A stretch of DNA of 64,000 nucleotides from Alistipes sp. (lineage in GTDB: Bacteria > Bacteroidota > Bacteroidia > Bacteroidales > Rikenellaceae): contig JALENN010000012.1 of assembly GCA_022767745.1 (NCBI GenBank), positions 1 through 64,000 on the forward strand, given 5' to 3'. A program made the position numbers and the translations under genes. The notes below the pieces were generated by a model. It was not told where the DNA came from and ran no database searches. It saw nothing but the letters and a program-made list of their open reading frames with translations. Position 1 is the first letter of the stretch. Each line of letters opens with the position of its first letter. Shown here piece by piece: positions 9,016-17,938 of this stretch.

Positions 9016-10289
9016 TAAAGCACCTTCGCAGCTTCATTGATTACGCTGCACTCGAAGCTGTCGAGATAGACGTTGGTAGTTTCCATATCGGCGTGTCCTA
9101 GCATCTGTGAAATAACCTCTCTGGGGATATTATTTCGTTGGAGGGTCATGGCAGCCGTATGTCGCGCGACGTAGCTCGTCAGATGAAAATCTATGTCAAA
9201 CTCCTCGGCGAGCATCTGCAGATATTTACGGTATTTATCATAACGCGAGCGGATGTGCATATACAGCTGTTCGCCTGTATAGCCGGAACGAGTGATGATC
9301 GGCAGCAGGTAATCATCTACTTTCGGTGAGTTCGATTGCAGGCTTTCCATGAGCTCCCGTATGATTGGCGTTATTTTTATGGAGATGGGTTTTACGTTCT
9401 TTTGACGCATTATCTTTTGCCGTTTATAGATAATGTAATCCCCATCCTCAAGTCGTTTGATATTGGAAACTGTGAGCATGGCCATATCGATAAACGAGAT
9501 GCCGTAGCAATAGTAGGAAAATAAAAATAGCTTTCGGGCATATTCGCATTGCCTGTATTTGGCTGTGGCGGTTTTGAGTTTTGAAAGTTCCGCAGCCGGT
9601 AAATATCTTTTGTCTGTGGCTTCTTCGAGCCTTGCCACTTCGAATCCACCTCGACCGAATGGATATGTAGCTTCGTAGCCGATGCCTTCCGCATTGGCTC
9701 GATTCAATACGGCTCGCAGAGCTTTGAAATAGAATCGACGTGTATTGCCGCAGCACCCGCGTTTCTGAAGATACGTATCAAATCCTCGGACATATCGAAG
9801 GTCTATGTCGGAGAAAAGTCGTTGATTCAGTTTTGGATCGTATTGGCTCAGCATATTTTGAGTCTGTTTATATGTGTTGGCATTTCCGATATGCCCTGTT
9901 GCATACAACTCGGCGATACGCTCGGTGAAATAGATGTTGAATTTTCCCTGTTTTGACGAGTTTAGAAACAGTTCCTCGAATTGGTTGAGGGTCCAGTCTA
10001 TGCCGTCGAGATCAAAGCGTTCGACGATCTTTCTGGCTCGAACCTTATATTTTGCCAGACGTTCGTTGTCGGCTTCACGTCTTTTGTTCTCGGCTTTAAG
10101 ATCGGCGCGTTTCTGATTCTTGATTATTATAAACTGCTCGCTGGCCTCATCCCAATATTCGGGATAGGTGTATAGATTAAGAGCGATATATTTTCGCCGT
10201 TTATTCTTCGTTATGCATAATCTGATGGCATATCGACCTTTGCTGTCCGCCTTGTCGCGACGACGTGGGAATCGTATTGAATAAGACAT
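9015..10289 (-). CDS. Tyrosine integrase of the genomic island
   Basis: 424 residues with the three expected parts: arm-binding domain (about 1-95), core-binding SAM-like domain (about 105-205) and catalytic domain (about 225-415). Visible active-site residues are K289 in the beta hairpin, R376-H377 (YVARHT), H399 (MLGHAD) and the nucleophile Y408 (TNVYLDSF). The first catalytic arginine is not obvious: the usual arginine before GMSFVDMA is Y262 here. Loss of Arg I is known for IntDOT of CTnDOT. It lies next to the tRNA-Pro fragment, as expected for the enzyme that inserted this island. Confidence 0.92.
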   Translation of the reverse strand: MSYSIRFPRRRDKADSKGRYAIRLCITKNKRRKYIALNLYTYPEYWDEASEQFIIIKNQKRADLKAENKRREADNERLAKYKVRARKIVERFDLDGIDWTLNQFEELFLNSSKQGKFNIYFTERIAELYATGHIGNANTYKQTQNMLSQYDPKLNQRLFSDIDLRYVRGFDTYLQKRGCCGNTRRFYFKALRAVLNRANAEGIGYEATYPFGRGGFEVARLEEATDKRYLPAAELSKLKTATAKYRQCEYARKLFLFSYYCYGISFIDMAMLTVSNIKRLEDGDYIIYKRQKIMRQKNVKPISIKITPIIRELMESLQSNSPKVDDYLLPIITRSGYTGEQLYMHIRSRYDKYRKYLQMLAEEFDIDFHLTSYVARHTAAMTLQRNNIPREVISQMLGHADMETTNVYLDSFECSVINEAAKVL

Positions 10290-10469
10290 AGTTCGCCCAA
10301 TTTCGTATAATACACGGATTACTATCGAAATGTCATACGAAGGGCGAAAGAAGTTACAATTACGGCTGAACTCGACTATTCGGCCGTCGCACGAATCCTT
10401 TATTTACGATGATACTTGAGTATCGAGGATTCCTTACTTGCCTTTTGTTCCGTAGACATGGCAAAGATA
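10290..10469 (-). promoter_or_regulatory. Integrase promoter and structured leader
   Basis: A -7 box TATCTTTG lies at 10462-10469 on the minus strand, giving a leader of about 165 bases. The leader has two inverted repeats. The first has arms near 10293-10308 and 10340-10353 (TTCGCCC plus TTCGTAT with a small bulge). The second spans roughly 10394-10432 (GAATCCT outside, GATAC around a TTGA loop inside). These could be integrase arm sites, an operator or an attenuator. Confidence 0.5.
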
Positions 10470-10767
10470 ATATGAAAAATTAGCGAATTGGATTAAATTT
10501 ATTAAATTTTAATGATTTAATATGTAATATGATAATATGCAGATGGTTGCGTTTGGGCTGTGAATGGCGATTCGACATATAGAGGAGTCCTTGGAGTGCA
10601 CACAACGATTATAGTGTATGGATATAGATATTTGGATTGGTGGAACACAAATGGAACACATCTAATCTAAATAAATCCATATAATGGCAAACAATAACTT
10701 GATGTAAATATGTGTAATATATTTATTTATAGATAATTAAATCTATCAATAAAAATAAATTTTAATT
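10470..10767. other. AT-rich non-coding end of the island
   Basis: Very AT-rich, no gene seen. It lies between the integrase promoter and the attachment site and probably contains integrase binding sites, but I cannot point to specific ones. Confidence 0.5.
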
Positions 10768-10809
10768 CTGGGGGGCGTGTTGTCGCTGGTTCGAATCCAG
10801 TCATCCCGA
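10768..10809 (+). repeat. Right attachment site: 3' part of tRNA-Pro(GGG)
   Basis: The sequence fits the 3' part of a tRNA from the anticodon loop onward: loop with GGG anticodon (10768-10774), anticodon 3' stem (10775-10779), five-base variable loop, T arm with TTCGAAT loop (10785-10801), acceptor strand 10802-10808 and discriminator A at 10809. The 5' half is missing and replaced by AT-rich island DNA. This is the usual product of integration into a tRNA gene. The intact tRNA-Pro should be at the other end of the island, outside the window. Confidence 0.8.
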
Positions 10810-10816
10810 CTAGCCG

Positions 10817-10858
10817 AAAAGCCTTGATATTCAGTCGAATGTCGAGGCTTTTTCTTTT
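10817..10858 (+). terminator. Original tRNA-Pro terminator
   Basis: Arms 10817-10827 and 10842-10852 pair over eleven bases with one G-T, followed by a T-rich tail. It begins eight bases after the tRNA 3' end and is probably the chromosomal terminator left behind by the insertion. Confidence 0.75.
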
Positions 10859-10923
10859 CATCCCTACCCCATCCGAATGGGCGGTTGATGTCACGGTTGA
10901 CGCGAAAAAGTCAACCAAAATCA

Positions 10924-11142
10924 ATGAAAACTTCTGTTTCCGTCATTTGTTACAAGTACAAGGTGCTTGCAAACGGAGAATCCCCGCTTATGCTCCGCAT
11001 TTCTAAAGATGGTCGTCGCAGTCGGGCTTTATGTAGAATTTCAATAAAGTTGTGCGCCGCCGACAAAACAAGTAGTTGTATCTTTACTGGTCTCTATCAT
11101 TTTACTATTTGGACCCGTAGCAAGAAATATAAATTCCCCTGA
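10924..11142 (+). pseudogene. Fragment of a second tyrosine integrase
   Basis: From an ATG at 10924 the translation starts like a typical Bacteroidota integrase arm-binding domain: MKTSVSVICYKYKVLANGES, then PLMLRISKDGRR. After about 35 residues the similarity is lost (frame decay or deletion) and no core or catalytic domain follows. It lies just outside the attachment site, so it looks like the remnant of an earlier element that used the same tRNA. Confidence 0.7.
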
Positions 11143-11179
11143 CTTTCATTCTGGAACGATGATGAAAATCAGGGGAATT
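11132..11179 (-). terminator. Terminator of the beta-galactosidase gene
   Basis: Arms 11132-11149 and 11162-11179 pair over 18 bases with a single mismatch around a 12-base loop. It lies 42 bases beyond the stop at 11222. T-rich sequence follows on the minus strand. Confidence 0.7.
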
Positions 11180-11221
11180 ATTTATGTCAGCATAATCTGC
11201 CGACTGATGTCATCTATTAGA

Positions 11222-14200
11222 CTATTTCGCCAGCAGTACTTCCAATTCGGCAATTGCTGCACGTTTGTCGTCCTTGGTGCACGGCGATACTGCCATAAGT
11301 TTGACAAAGCGTCCCTCGACGGGTTCAAACTCTACGGTCTGAGTTTCTTTCGAATCGGCAAATGAGCCGGCGGCAACCGCTTTACCCCACTGTTTGCCAT
11401 CCTTGCTGACATATATCTCGTACCCGGCTATATGACCTTCGGCTGAATCTTGGCGGGGTGTATATTTGATACCTTTAACCATTGATTCCCTTGAGAGGCT
11501 TATTTGAATTTCGTGGGGGTATGGAGCCAGATAGAACTGGTTGTGTACCGTGTGCCAATAGGTATCGGCACTGCCGTCAGCCGCCAGTTGCATGCTATTG
11601 TCGGCATCGCTGTCCACATAGGCTACACGCTGCTTGACTGAAGTTGTATTGCCGGACAGATTCTTGATGACATTAACATTAAGCTCAGCGGCAGACGCCC
11701 ATTTGCGGCCTCGGATCTCCGACAGGGCTACCAGTTTGAAGTATCTGGCGGTGACAGGCTTGTCCAACTTGACGGTTTGGGCTGAAGATGTGTTGACAAA
11801 CTCGCCTGCTGTCTTGTTCTCCCATGTTTTGCCGTCCTGGCTGAAATAAAGTTCATAGGCTTTTATACGTCCGTTTTCCGAGTCGCGCGGCAGGTAGATC
11901 AACTGGTCTATCTCGAGCAGCGATGCCATGTCTACGACGATTTCATGCGGATGCCGGGCCTCGTTTTCGCTCCAGCGTGTATGCCATATGGTAGACGGAT
12001 TGCCGTCTATTGCCTGACGGGCTTCTTCTCCCTTGTTCTCGCTGCTTACGGAAACGATCTTCCATTCCGAACGGTCTACATAAATGGGAAACTCGGCTGA
12101 GGTCACCATGCTCCTGCCCAATTCGCCGGACTCGGCATAGGCCTCTATCTTGCCGCCATCCATCAATGCGACAGGTGACGTATATTGCACGGCCTTACCG
12201 CCGTTCAGACTATAGTAGATCGTAGCGTCCGGAGTGGTGGTCTCGAGACTCATGTAACCGTCGTCGTCACGCTCGATTGAAACAGGCTTGCATAGCGGCA
12301 TGCGTACACGGGCCTTGGCTGCCAGTTCGTCCTGCAGATATGCCCGTTCCAACGGCAGCATCATAAAGCTGAATACTATCGGTTGCGAAGTCAGTTCGTA
12401 TTTCTTCATCGGGCCCGGTCCGCAGCTTGCGTTTCCCAACGGGCGGACTGCAGCATCCAGGTGAAGTATGGTCTCTTTACGGTCGGGTACTTCGTATTTG
12501 TGATGCAGCTTGCGCAGGTCTTTCGTGTCGACCATGTCCTGGTAGCGGGCGTGCAGCGCAGAGGCCGCCATATGGCCGTCGGCTACGTATACAAAACCCA
12601 CGCCGTCGGCATCGGTTACCGCTATCCATCGAACATCCTCGTGGTTTCCGGTCTCTTGTGTCCGAACATAGTCTTCACGCTGGTTGGATACCTTGTCGTC
12701 ATATACACTCACGTAGGCTGCATCCTTGCGATCGACATAATTCTCGAACGGGCCGCATCCGAACCATCGCATCCGCTCAAATCCTTCGGGCAGTTCCATG
12801 CGATAACCCACACGCGGAATAATCTCTCCGTTGATGGCCGGTGTTATGGTGCTGTTTACCATAACGGCTCCGTCGCCGGTTACGGTATATTCCATTGCCG
12901 TTCGATAGTCGAATCCCATCTGTCCATAATAGGTGTTGATTACGGACAGTATCACCTTGCCATCTTCCTGGCGGATAGACCATTGTCCCGATTCACGTTT
13001 CATGTCGGCCAGCCCTTTACGCTGCCAGTCGCCGTCGACGGCCTTGTCGTTATCTGTCGGAGCGCGGAACAGATTCAGCTCAAGACCTTTGCTGATCAGC
13101 TGAGTCCCATTCAACAGATACGATGACAAGGATCCCTCTTGTTTCGAAAAGAGTGCTTCGAAGTGCTCGCCTGTTACCAAATAGCCTTCCTCGGTCTCAG
13201 TCAGACGTATGTCTTTCCGTTCAGTCCGATATACGGGCTTTTCACTTTCTGATATCTTTATCTGCTCGGAAGCTACCTCGTAACCGGCTTTGGCCCACTC
13301 GGTGTCTGTCTTCTGGCGGAAGCTGAAATTGATGAAGTATTCGGCTCCCGGAACCGTAGTCTGAAACTTATAATCGATGGCGATTTCCTTGCTCTGCTGT
13401 GCATCCAGATCCAGATCGTCAAGACGCCCGGACGCAATCACCTTGCCGTCTTCCTGAATCTGGTAGATGCCATACAGGTCATCGAGTCCGGTGTGAAAAC
13501 GTTTGTTGACAATCTTGTATTTGCCGCCGCCCAATGCATATACCCACACGGGCTGGTGTATTTTCTTTACTTCCAGAGCCTTGCCTTCCGAGTATGTACG
13601 GTCGGAGAAGATTACTCCGTTGGTACAGAAATTGCCGTCGTTGGGCTTGTCTCCAAAATCGCCGCCCACGGCCATATAGGTGCCTTTACCGTCGGGTGTG
13701 GGTATTTCGATACTTTGATCTACCCAGTCCCATATGAAACCACCTATCAGGGCCGGATAGCGTTCGTATGTTTCCCAATATTCACGGAAATTTCCAATGG
13801 CATTTCCCATGGCATGGGCATATTCGCAGACGACATGCGGCTTTACCGTCTCGCCTTTCAGTGATTTCTCCAGTCGCTCCTTACCCACTCCTTCGAGCCA
13901 CTCTACACTGGGATACATGCAGCTTGTCACATCGCAGAAATCGCTGTTGCCTTCGTAGTGTGACGGACGGGTCGTGTCCAATCTCTTGACGGCGGCTTCG
14001 GCTGCCTTGAAGTTTTTGCCATTGCCTGATTCATTGCCTAACGACCACATCACTATGGATGCGTGGTTGCGGTAGCGGCGTACCATGTTTTCGCTACGCT
14101 CGGTAAATGCCTTCTCCCACGACGGTTCATGGGATAGCGCCATCAGGCCGTGACACTCAACGTTGGCCTCGGCAAGCACATAGATACCGTAACGGTCGCA

Positions 14201-15490
14201 CAAATCGTAGAAATAGGGGTTGTTGGGATAGTGTGACGTACGTACTGCATTGATATTAAAGCATTTCATCAACTGTACGTCCTTCTCCATCTCCTCTTTA
14301 GATACGGTACGCCCGTTGATTGAACTATGGTCGTGGCGGTCAACACCTTTAAACAGCGTAGACTTGCCGTTGACCAATAGACGTCCATCTGAGGCCAGCT
14401 CGATTTCACGGAATCCGACCTTGATGCTGCGGATATCGGTGGCCGGTTTGCCTTTCTGCTCGAGCGAAAGAGTCAGATTATATAAATAGGGCGTTTCAGA
14501 TGTCCATTTCTTCGGGTCGGGTACGGTAAATTCCAGGTGATTTTCTCCTATCTTAGCCGGAATCGTATGCTGGGCCACCTCCCTGCCTGCCGTGTCGGTT
14601 ATCCGTACGTGAAGCTCACTTTTCTTTTTCTGGCCGGTAACGGTCACGTCAAGATAGACCTTGGCGTCCCTGTATTCTTGGTCGAGGTCTGTCCGGAAGA
14701 AGAAATCGCGGATCTGCATCTTGGGAGCCGACCACAGGAATACATCCCTGAATATGCCGCTAAAGCGCCAGAAGTCCTGACACTCCAGGAAGCTGCCGTC
14801 GGTGAAACGGTATACTTCGACGGCAAGTACATTCTTTCCGCCCTTGTTCAGATATGGGGTCAGGTTGAACTCGGCTGGCAGATAGCTGTCCTCCGAATAA
14901 CCGACTTTCTTCCCGTTCAGCCACAGGTAGAAGCCCGCCTCAACGCCGTTGAAACGGATGAATACGTCGCGCCCGTCCCACGACTCGGGAAGAGTGAACT
15001 CGCGGCGGTAGCTTCCCACAGGATTGGGCATGGATGCGAAGGTGTAGTCGTCGGGACGAGGCTGAATGACATTGGGCCACTGAACGTTGTCCCATTTGGC
15101 GAACGGATAAATGACATTGCAATACAGAGGCTTGTCCCACGGCTTGTTATGGCGTACAGCCTCTATCTGCCATGTAGCCGGTACCTTGATGTTGTCCCAG
15201 CCGCTGACATCATAGTCCGGTTGATAGAACTCTTTGGGACGCTCTTCCGGATCTACTACCCAATGGAATTTCCATGTTCCGTTCAGCGTCATGTAGTAGG
15301 GCGATTCTTCAATGCATTGATTGATATCCCCATTTTCGCAGACTGTCGGAATGGCAATCTGATACGCTGTCTCCTTGTTTACTCCGGAGACAAGTTCGTC
15401 GTTCCATTCCGGTCGTGCCGTCTGTGCTGTACCTATTGCGGGAGCCAGCATCAGTGCGGCAACTGCACTAAAAAGGATTTGTTTTTTCAT
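11222..15490 (-). CDS. Multidomain secreted GH2 beta-galactosidase
   Basis: 1422 residues with a signal peptide (about 1-22). Order: GH2 sugar-binding domain (about 65-235), Ig-like domain (240-350), GH2 TIM barrel (355-650), second Ig-like domain (about 660-760), LacZ-type C-terminal super-sandwich (about 780-1055). Then follow a chitobiase-type C-terminal domain (about 1080-1145) and two F5/8 type C (discoidin) domains (about 1150-1275 and 1285-1420). The acid/base is E487 (LGNES) and the nucleophile E556 (VCEYAHAMGN). It should release beta-galactosyl residues from host or plant glycans outside the cytoplasm, with the extra domains binding carbohydrate. Promoter at 15541-15548. Confidence 0.93.
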   Translation of the reverse strand: MKKQILFSAVAALMLAPAIGTAQTARPEWNDELVSGVNKETAYQIAIPTVCENGDINQCIEESPYYMTLNGTWKFHWVVDPEERPKEFYQPDYDVSGWDNIKVPATWQIEAVRHNKPWDKPLYCNVIYPFAKWDNVQWPNVIQPRPDDYTFASMPNPVGSYRREFTLPESWDGRDVFIRFNGVEAGFYLWLNGKKVGYSEDSYLPAEFNLTPYLNKGGKNVLAVEVYRFTDGSFLECQDFWRFSGIFRDVFLWSAPKMQIRDFFFRTDLDQEYRDAKVYLDVTVTGQKKKSELHVRITDTAGREVAQHTIPAKIGENHLEFTVPDPKKWTSETPYLYNLTLSLEQKGKPATDIRSIKVGFREIELASDGRLLVNGKSTLFKGVDRHDHSSINGRTVSKEEMEKDVQLMKCFNINAVRTSHYPNNPYFYDLCDRYGIYVLAEANVECHGLMALSHEPSWEKAFTERSENMVRRYRNHASIVMWSLGNESGNGKNFKAAEAAVKRLDTTRPSHYEGNSDFCDVTSCMYPSVEWLEGVGKERLEKSLKGETVKPHVVCEYAHAMGNAIGNFREYWETYERYPALIGGFIWDWVDQSIEIPTPDGKGTYMAVGGDFGDKPNDGNFCTNGVIFSDRTYSEGKALEVKKIHQPVWVYALGGGKYKIVNKRFHTGLDDLYGIYQIQEDGKVIASGRLDDLDLDAQQSKEIAIDYKFQTTVPGAEYFINFSFRQKTDTEWAKAGYEVASEQIKISESEKPVYRTERKDIRLTETEEGYLVTGEHFEALFSKQEGSLSSYLLNGTQLISKGLELNLFRAPTDNDKAVDGDWQRKGLADMKRESGQWSIRQEDGKVILSVINTYYGQMGFDYRTAMEYTVTGDGAVMVNSTITPAINGEIIPRVGYRMELPEGFERMRWFGCGPFENYVDRKDAAYVSVYDDKVSNQREDYVRTQETGNHEDVRWIAVTDADGVGFVYVADGHMAASALHARYQDMVDTKDLRKLHHKYEVPDRKETILHLDAAVRPLGNASCGPGPMKKYELTSQPIVFSFMMLPLERAYLQDELAAKARVRMPLCKPVSIERDDDGYMSLETTTPDATIYYSLNGGKAVQYTSPVALMDGGKIEAYAESGELGRSMVTSAEFPIYVDRSEWKIVSVSSENKGEEARQAIDGNPSTIWHTRWSENEARHPHEIVVDMASLLEIDQLIYLPRDSENGRIKAYELYFSQDGKTWENKTAGEFVNTSSAQTVKLDKPVTARYFKLVALSEIRGRKWASAAELNVNVIKNLSGNTTSVKQRVAYVDSDADNSMQLAADGSADTYWHTVHNQFYLAPYPHEIQISLSRESMVKGIKYTPRQDSAEGHIAGYEIYVSKDGKQWGKAVAAGSFADSKETQTVEFEPVEGRFVKLMAVSPCTKDDKRAAIAELEVLLAK

Positions 15491-15540
15491 ATCTGGTTTA
15501 ATCAGTAAGTAATTTAGATTTAACGGTACATATTATGTTA

Positions 15541-15548
15541 CAAAAATA
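15541..15548 (-). promoter_or_regulatory. -7 element TATTTTTG of the GH2 gene
   Basis: Exact TAnnTTTG on the minus strand, about 50 bases before the start codon at 15490. Confidence 0.55.
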
Positions 15549-15771
15549 CGACATATAATTATAAGTCTATTAGGAAATGGTTTGCAAAAATTTCTTTTTC
15601 TCTTTCCGGTTTCGGCTGCCGCAACCTTGTGTTTAACAACGTATAGAGGTACAACAGCATTCATGGCCAGGGCGTTCCTTACCCTTTCTGCCGATTTACA
15701 CGTCGATTGGGCCCGAATGGGTAAGGGCTGGATTGTATGTCGTAAGACGTGTTTTTTGAAAAAGTATGTTG

Positions 15772-15779
15772 TATCTTTG
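15772..15779 (+). promoter_or_regulatory. -7 element TATCTTTG of the sialidase-like gene
   Basis: Exact TAnnTTTG, 23 bases before the ATG at 15803. This supports that start over the upstream in-frame ATG at 15749, which would precede the promoter. Confidence 0.6.
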
Positions 15780-15802
15780 ACAATACTTATCTGTTTGCGA
15801 CT

Positions 15803-16909
15803 ATGATTAAAATCAAATACGTTAATATCCTTGCCGCAGCGTTGTGCGCAGTGTTGTTTGCCGGATGCGGGCGGCCGGTGGAGGTCGAGTGGGATGCCGC
15901 GTCGCTGAAGCGTGTTACGTCGGGCGTGTATGGGCGTGTGAAGGCTCTGTCGGACGGACGGCTGATGCTGGTATATAGCGACGGGCCCGCCGTATGTCTG
16001 CGCACAAGCTCTGACGGCGGCGATTCATGGAGCGAGGCGTCGGAGGTGGCGCGTGACGGACGGTACAACTATACCAATTCCGAGTTGTTGGAACTGCGCG
16101 ACGGGCGTCTGTTGTACCTTTGGAATGCCCGTCCGCGCGAGGCCGGGACGTGCGAGTACAAGATCATGGGTGCTGTTTCGGATGACGGCGGCACAACGTG
16201 GTGCGTGCGAGACATATTCCATGCCGGAGTACATCCGAGCGAGGGGTGTTGGGAACCGGTGGCATTGCAGTTGCCCGATGGACATGTCGAGTTGTTCTTT
16301 GCCGACGAATCGCCATACGGGCACTCCGATGAACAGCAGATATCGATGATGCGGTCGGATGACGGTGGCGAGACCTGGGGCGCGGTCCAATGCGTTTCGT
16401 TCCGCCGCGGTGTGCGCGACGGCATGCCTGTGCCTGTATACCTTCCGCGCCGCGATGAGGTGGTTGTAGCCATCGAGGATAACGGTCTGGCGGGACGTTT
16501 CAAGCCCGTGACGGTGCGTTCGTCCGAGGCTTGGCGCGACGGGTGTGTAGCGGGCGATTCACCCCGCCGCATGTCGGCACTTAAGGCTGACGAGCAACTG
16601 CACGACACGATTTACGCCGGAGCGCCCTATCTGTTGCGTCTGCACGACGGCCGTACGTTGCTGTCGGTGCAGTCGACCGAGGGGCGAAGCGGTGTCAACG
16701 AACGCTATGCCAACATGCAGGTATATGCCGGTGACCGTAATGCGGAGAATTTCTCGCACCGCACTACGCCGTGGCCCGATCTGCCGCCTGAAGGAAATGC
16801 CCTGTGGAATTCTCTGTGCCAGACGGACGACCATACCGTGATGGCCGTGATGTCGGTAGGAGGTATCAAGGGTGGCGGTATCTGGACAGTCAAGGGCCGG
16901 TTGCGGTAA
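15803..16909 (+). CDS. Sialidase-superfamily lipoprotein
   Basis: 368 residues. The start at 15803 gives a lipoprotein signal peptide ending in LFAGC (Cys near 20), so the protein is probably lipid-anchored in the outer or inner membrane. At least three Asp-box (BNR) motifs are visible: SSDGGDSWS, SDDGGTTW and SDDGGETWG, typical of the six-bladed sialidase propeller. An early arginine (GVYGRVKAL) and an acidic/tyrosine-rich C-terminal half fit, but I cannot confirm the full catalytic triad, so other exo-glycosidases or a non-catalytic propeller remain possible. Its neighbours (GH2, GH43-like) support a glycan-degrading role. Confidence 0.8.
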   Translation: MIKIKYVNILAAALCAVLFAGCGRPVEVEWDAASLKRVTSGVYGRVKALSDGRLMLVYSDGPAVCLRTSSDGGDSWSEASEVARDGRYNYTNSELLELRDGRLLYLWNARPREAGTCEYKIMGAVSDDGGTTWCVRDIFHAGVHPSEGCWEPVALQLPDGHVELFFADESPYGHSDEQQISMMRSDDGGETWGAVQCVSFRRGVRDGMPVPVYLPRRDEVVVAIEDNGLAGRFKPVTVRSSEAWRDGCVAGDSPRRMSALKADEQLHDTIYAGAPYLLRLHDGRTLLSVQSTEGRSGVNERYANMQVYAGDRNAENFSHRTTPWPDLPPEGNALWNSLCQTDDHTVMAVMSVGGIKGGGIWTVKGRLR

Positions 16910-16954
16910 TCGTCAAGCGGTATGCCCGGCGTGACGGGCCGATAACACCCACCC

Positions 16955-17896
16955 CTATCGGATATTGTGTCGGGCTGTTTTGCCGTGCAGGAACCTTGTG
17001 CCGCGGAAAGGTATCCATCGTCCGGTACGATGCAGGTCGTATATCAGATATGCCGACAGCAGCGAACACAATACGACGACCGTGAGCGACGCCTCGGGGC
17101 CGAAGGCCCCTCCCGTGAGCAGTTTCGGTCCCGAAGTCTCGGCGTGGAACAGGCTTGTCGCCTTCAAGTCGCCCGATACGGGCAATCCCCATATTCTTCC
17201 CTCGGTGAAGTTCCATGCCCAGTGTATGCCTATCGGCACCCACAGGTTGCCGCAGTGGGCATACACCGCACCGAACAATATGCCGGCCTCGATGGCTATG
17301 GCGGCGCTTGTCCACAGCGATGCGTTGGGGTTGAGTATGTGTGCCCCGCCGAAGATAAGGGCCGATATTGCCATAGCGGCTGTTGTCCCGAGCGAACGTT
17401 CGGTTATGCGGTATATGGCACCGCGGAAAACACACTCCTCGGCAACGGCCGTAAGCAGGCAGTAGAGGAATATCCAGAATAGCCCGAATGATGGTGTCGT
17501 GGATGTTATGCGGTATCCTCCGCCGATGTACATAATGGCGACGGCTGCCGTCATCAGCAGGAATCCCGTGGCGAGACCCTTACCTGTGGCGACCGCTATC
17601 GTGTGACGTGACAGTTCGGTTATGCGGCGGCGTTCGATAAGCCGGCACAGCACTGCGTAGAGTGCCAGCACGAGTGCCGAGGCCACGATATAGCCAATGG
17701 CCGTAAGCGGCAGGCTCTCCCCTGCCACCAATCTGACGGCACGGGCCGTTATGGACCTGAGGCCCATCACCGCAACGGTGAGTATCACCATGAGCAGCGG
17801 CGCCCACCGCAGGATGCGGCGCAATGCCGGCATTACCGTGGCGTGCCATTTGCCGCGGAGCGATTGCAGTTTCATTATGAGCAGTATCCAGAGCAT
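16955..17896 (-). CDS. CPBP-family intramembrane metalloprotease
   Basis: 313 residues, multi-spanning, with about eight hydrophobic segments. The CPBP (CAAX protease/bacteriocin-processing) motifs are present in order: E153-E154 with R158 (AEECVFRG), FGGAH near residue 200, and HWAWN near 235. These supply the glutamates and histidines for metal-dependent cleavage inside the membrane. An internal ATG at 17875 is an alternative start. It follows the receiver/PPDK-like gene by 42 bases on the same strand and converges with the sialidase-like gene. Substrate unknown. Confidence 0.88.
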   Translation of the reverse strand: MLWILLIMKLQSLRGKWHATVMPALRRILRWAPLLMVILTVAVMGLRSITARAVRLVAGESLPLTAIGYIVASALVLALYAVLCRLIERRRITELSRHTIAVATGKGLATGFLLMTAAVAIMYIGGGYRITSTTPSFGLFWIFLYCLLTAVAEECVFRGAIYRITERSLGTTAAMAISALIFGGAHILNPNASLWTSAAIAIEAGILFGAVYAHCGNLWVPIGIHWAWNFTEGRIWGLPVSGDLKATSLFHAETSGPKLLTGGAFGPEASLTVVVLCSLLSAYLIYDLHRTGRWIPFRGTRFLHGKTARHNIR

Positions 17897-17938
17897 GGCA
17901 TGGGCTTCATCGGCTGCGTCGGTCTGTCGCGCGGCCTG

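Larger units (their letters stand above)
15491..15802. other. Divergent intergenic region
   Basis: Holds the promoters of the GH2 gene (minus) and the sialidase-like gene (plus). I see no gene or strong secondary structure in between. Confidence 0.6.

Noticed and set aside
10727..10924. Minus-strand frame containing GMTGFEPATTRPP
   Set aside because: This is a well-known false protein produced by reading a tRNA T-arm backwards; it instead confirms the tRNA fragment.
15582..15806. 74-codon plus-strand frame between GH2 and sialidase-like genes
   Set aside because: It runs through the sialidase promoter; composition shows no coding signal.
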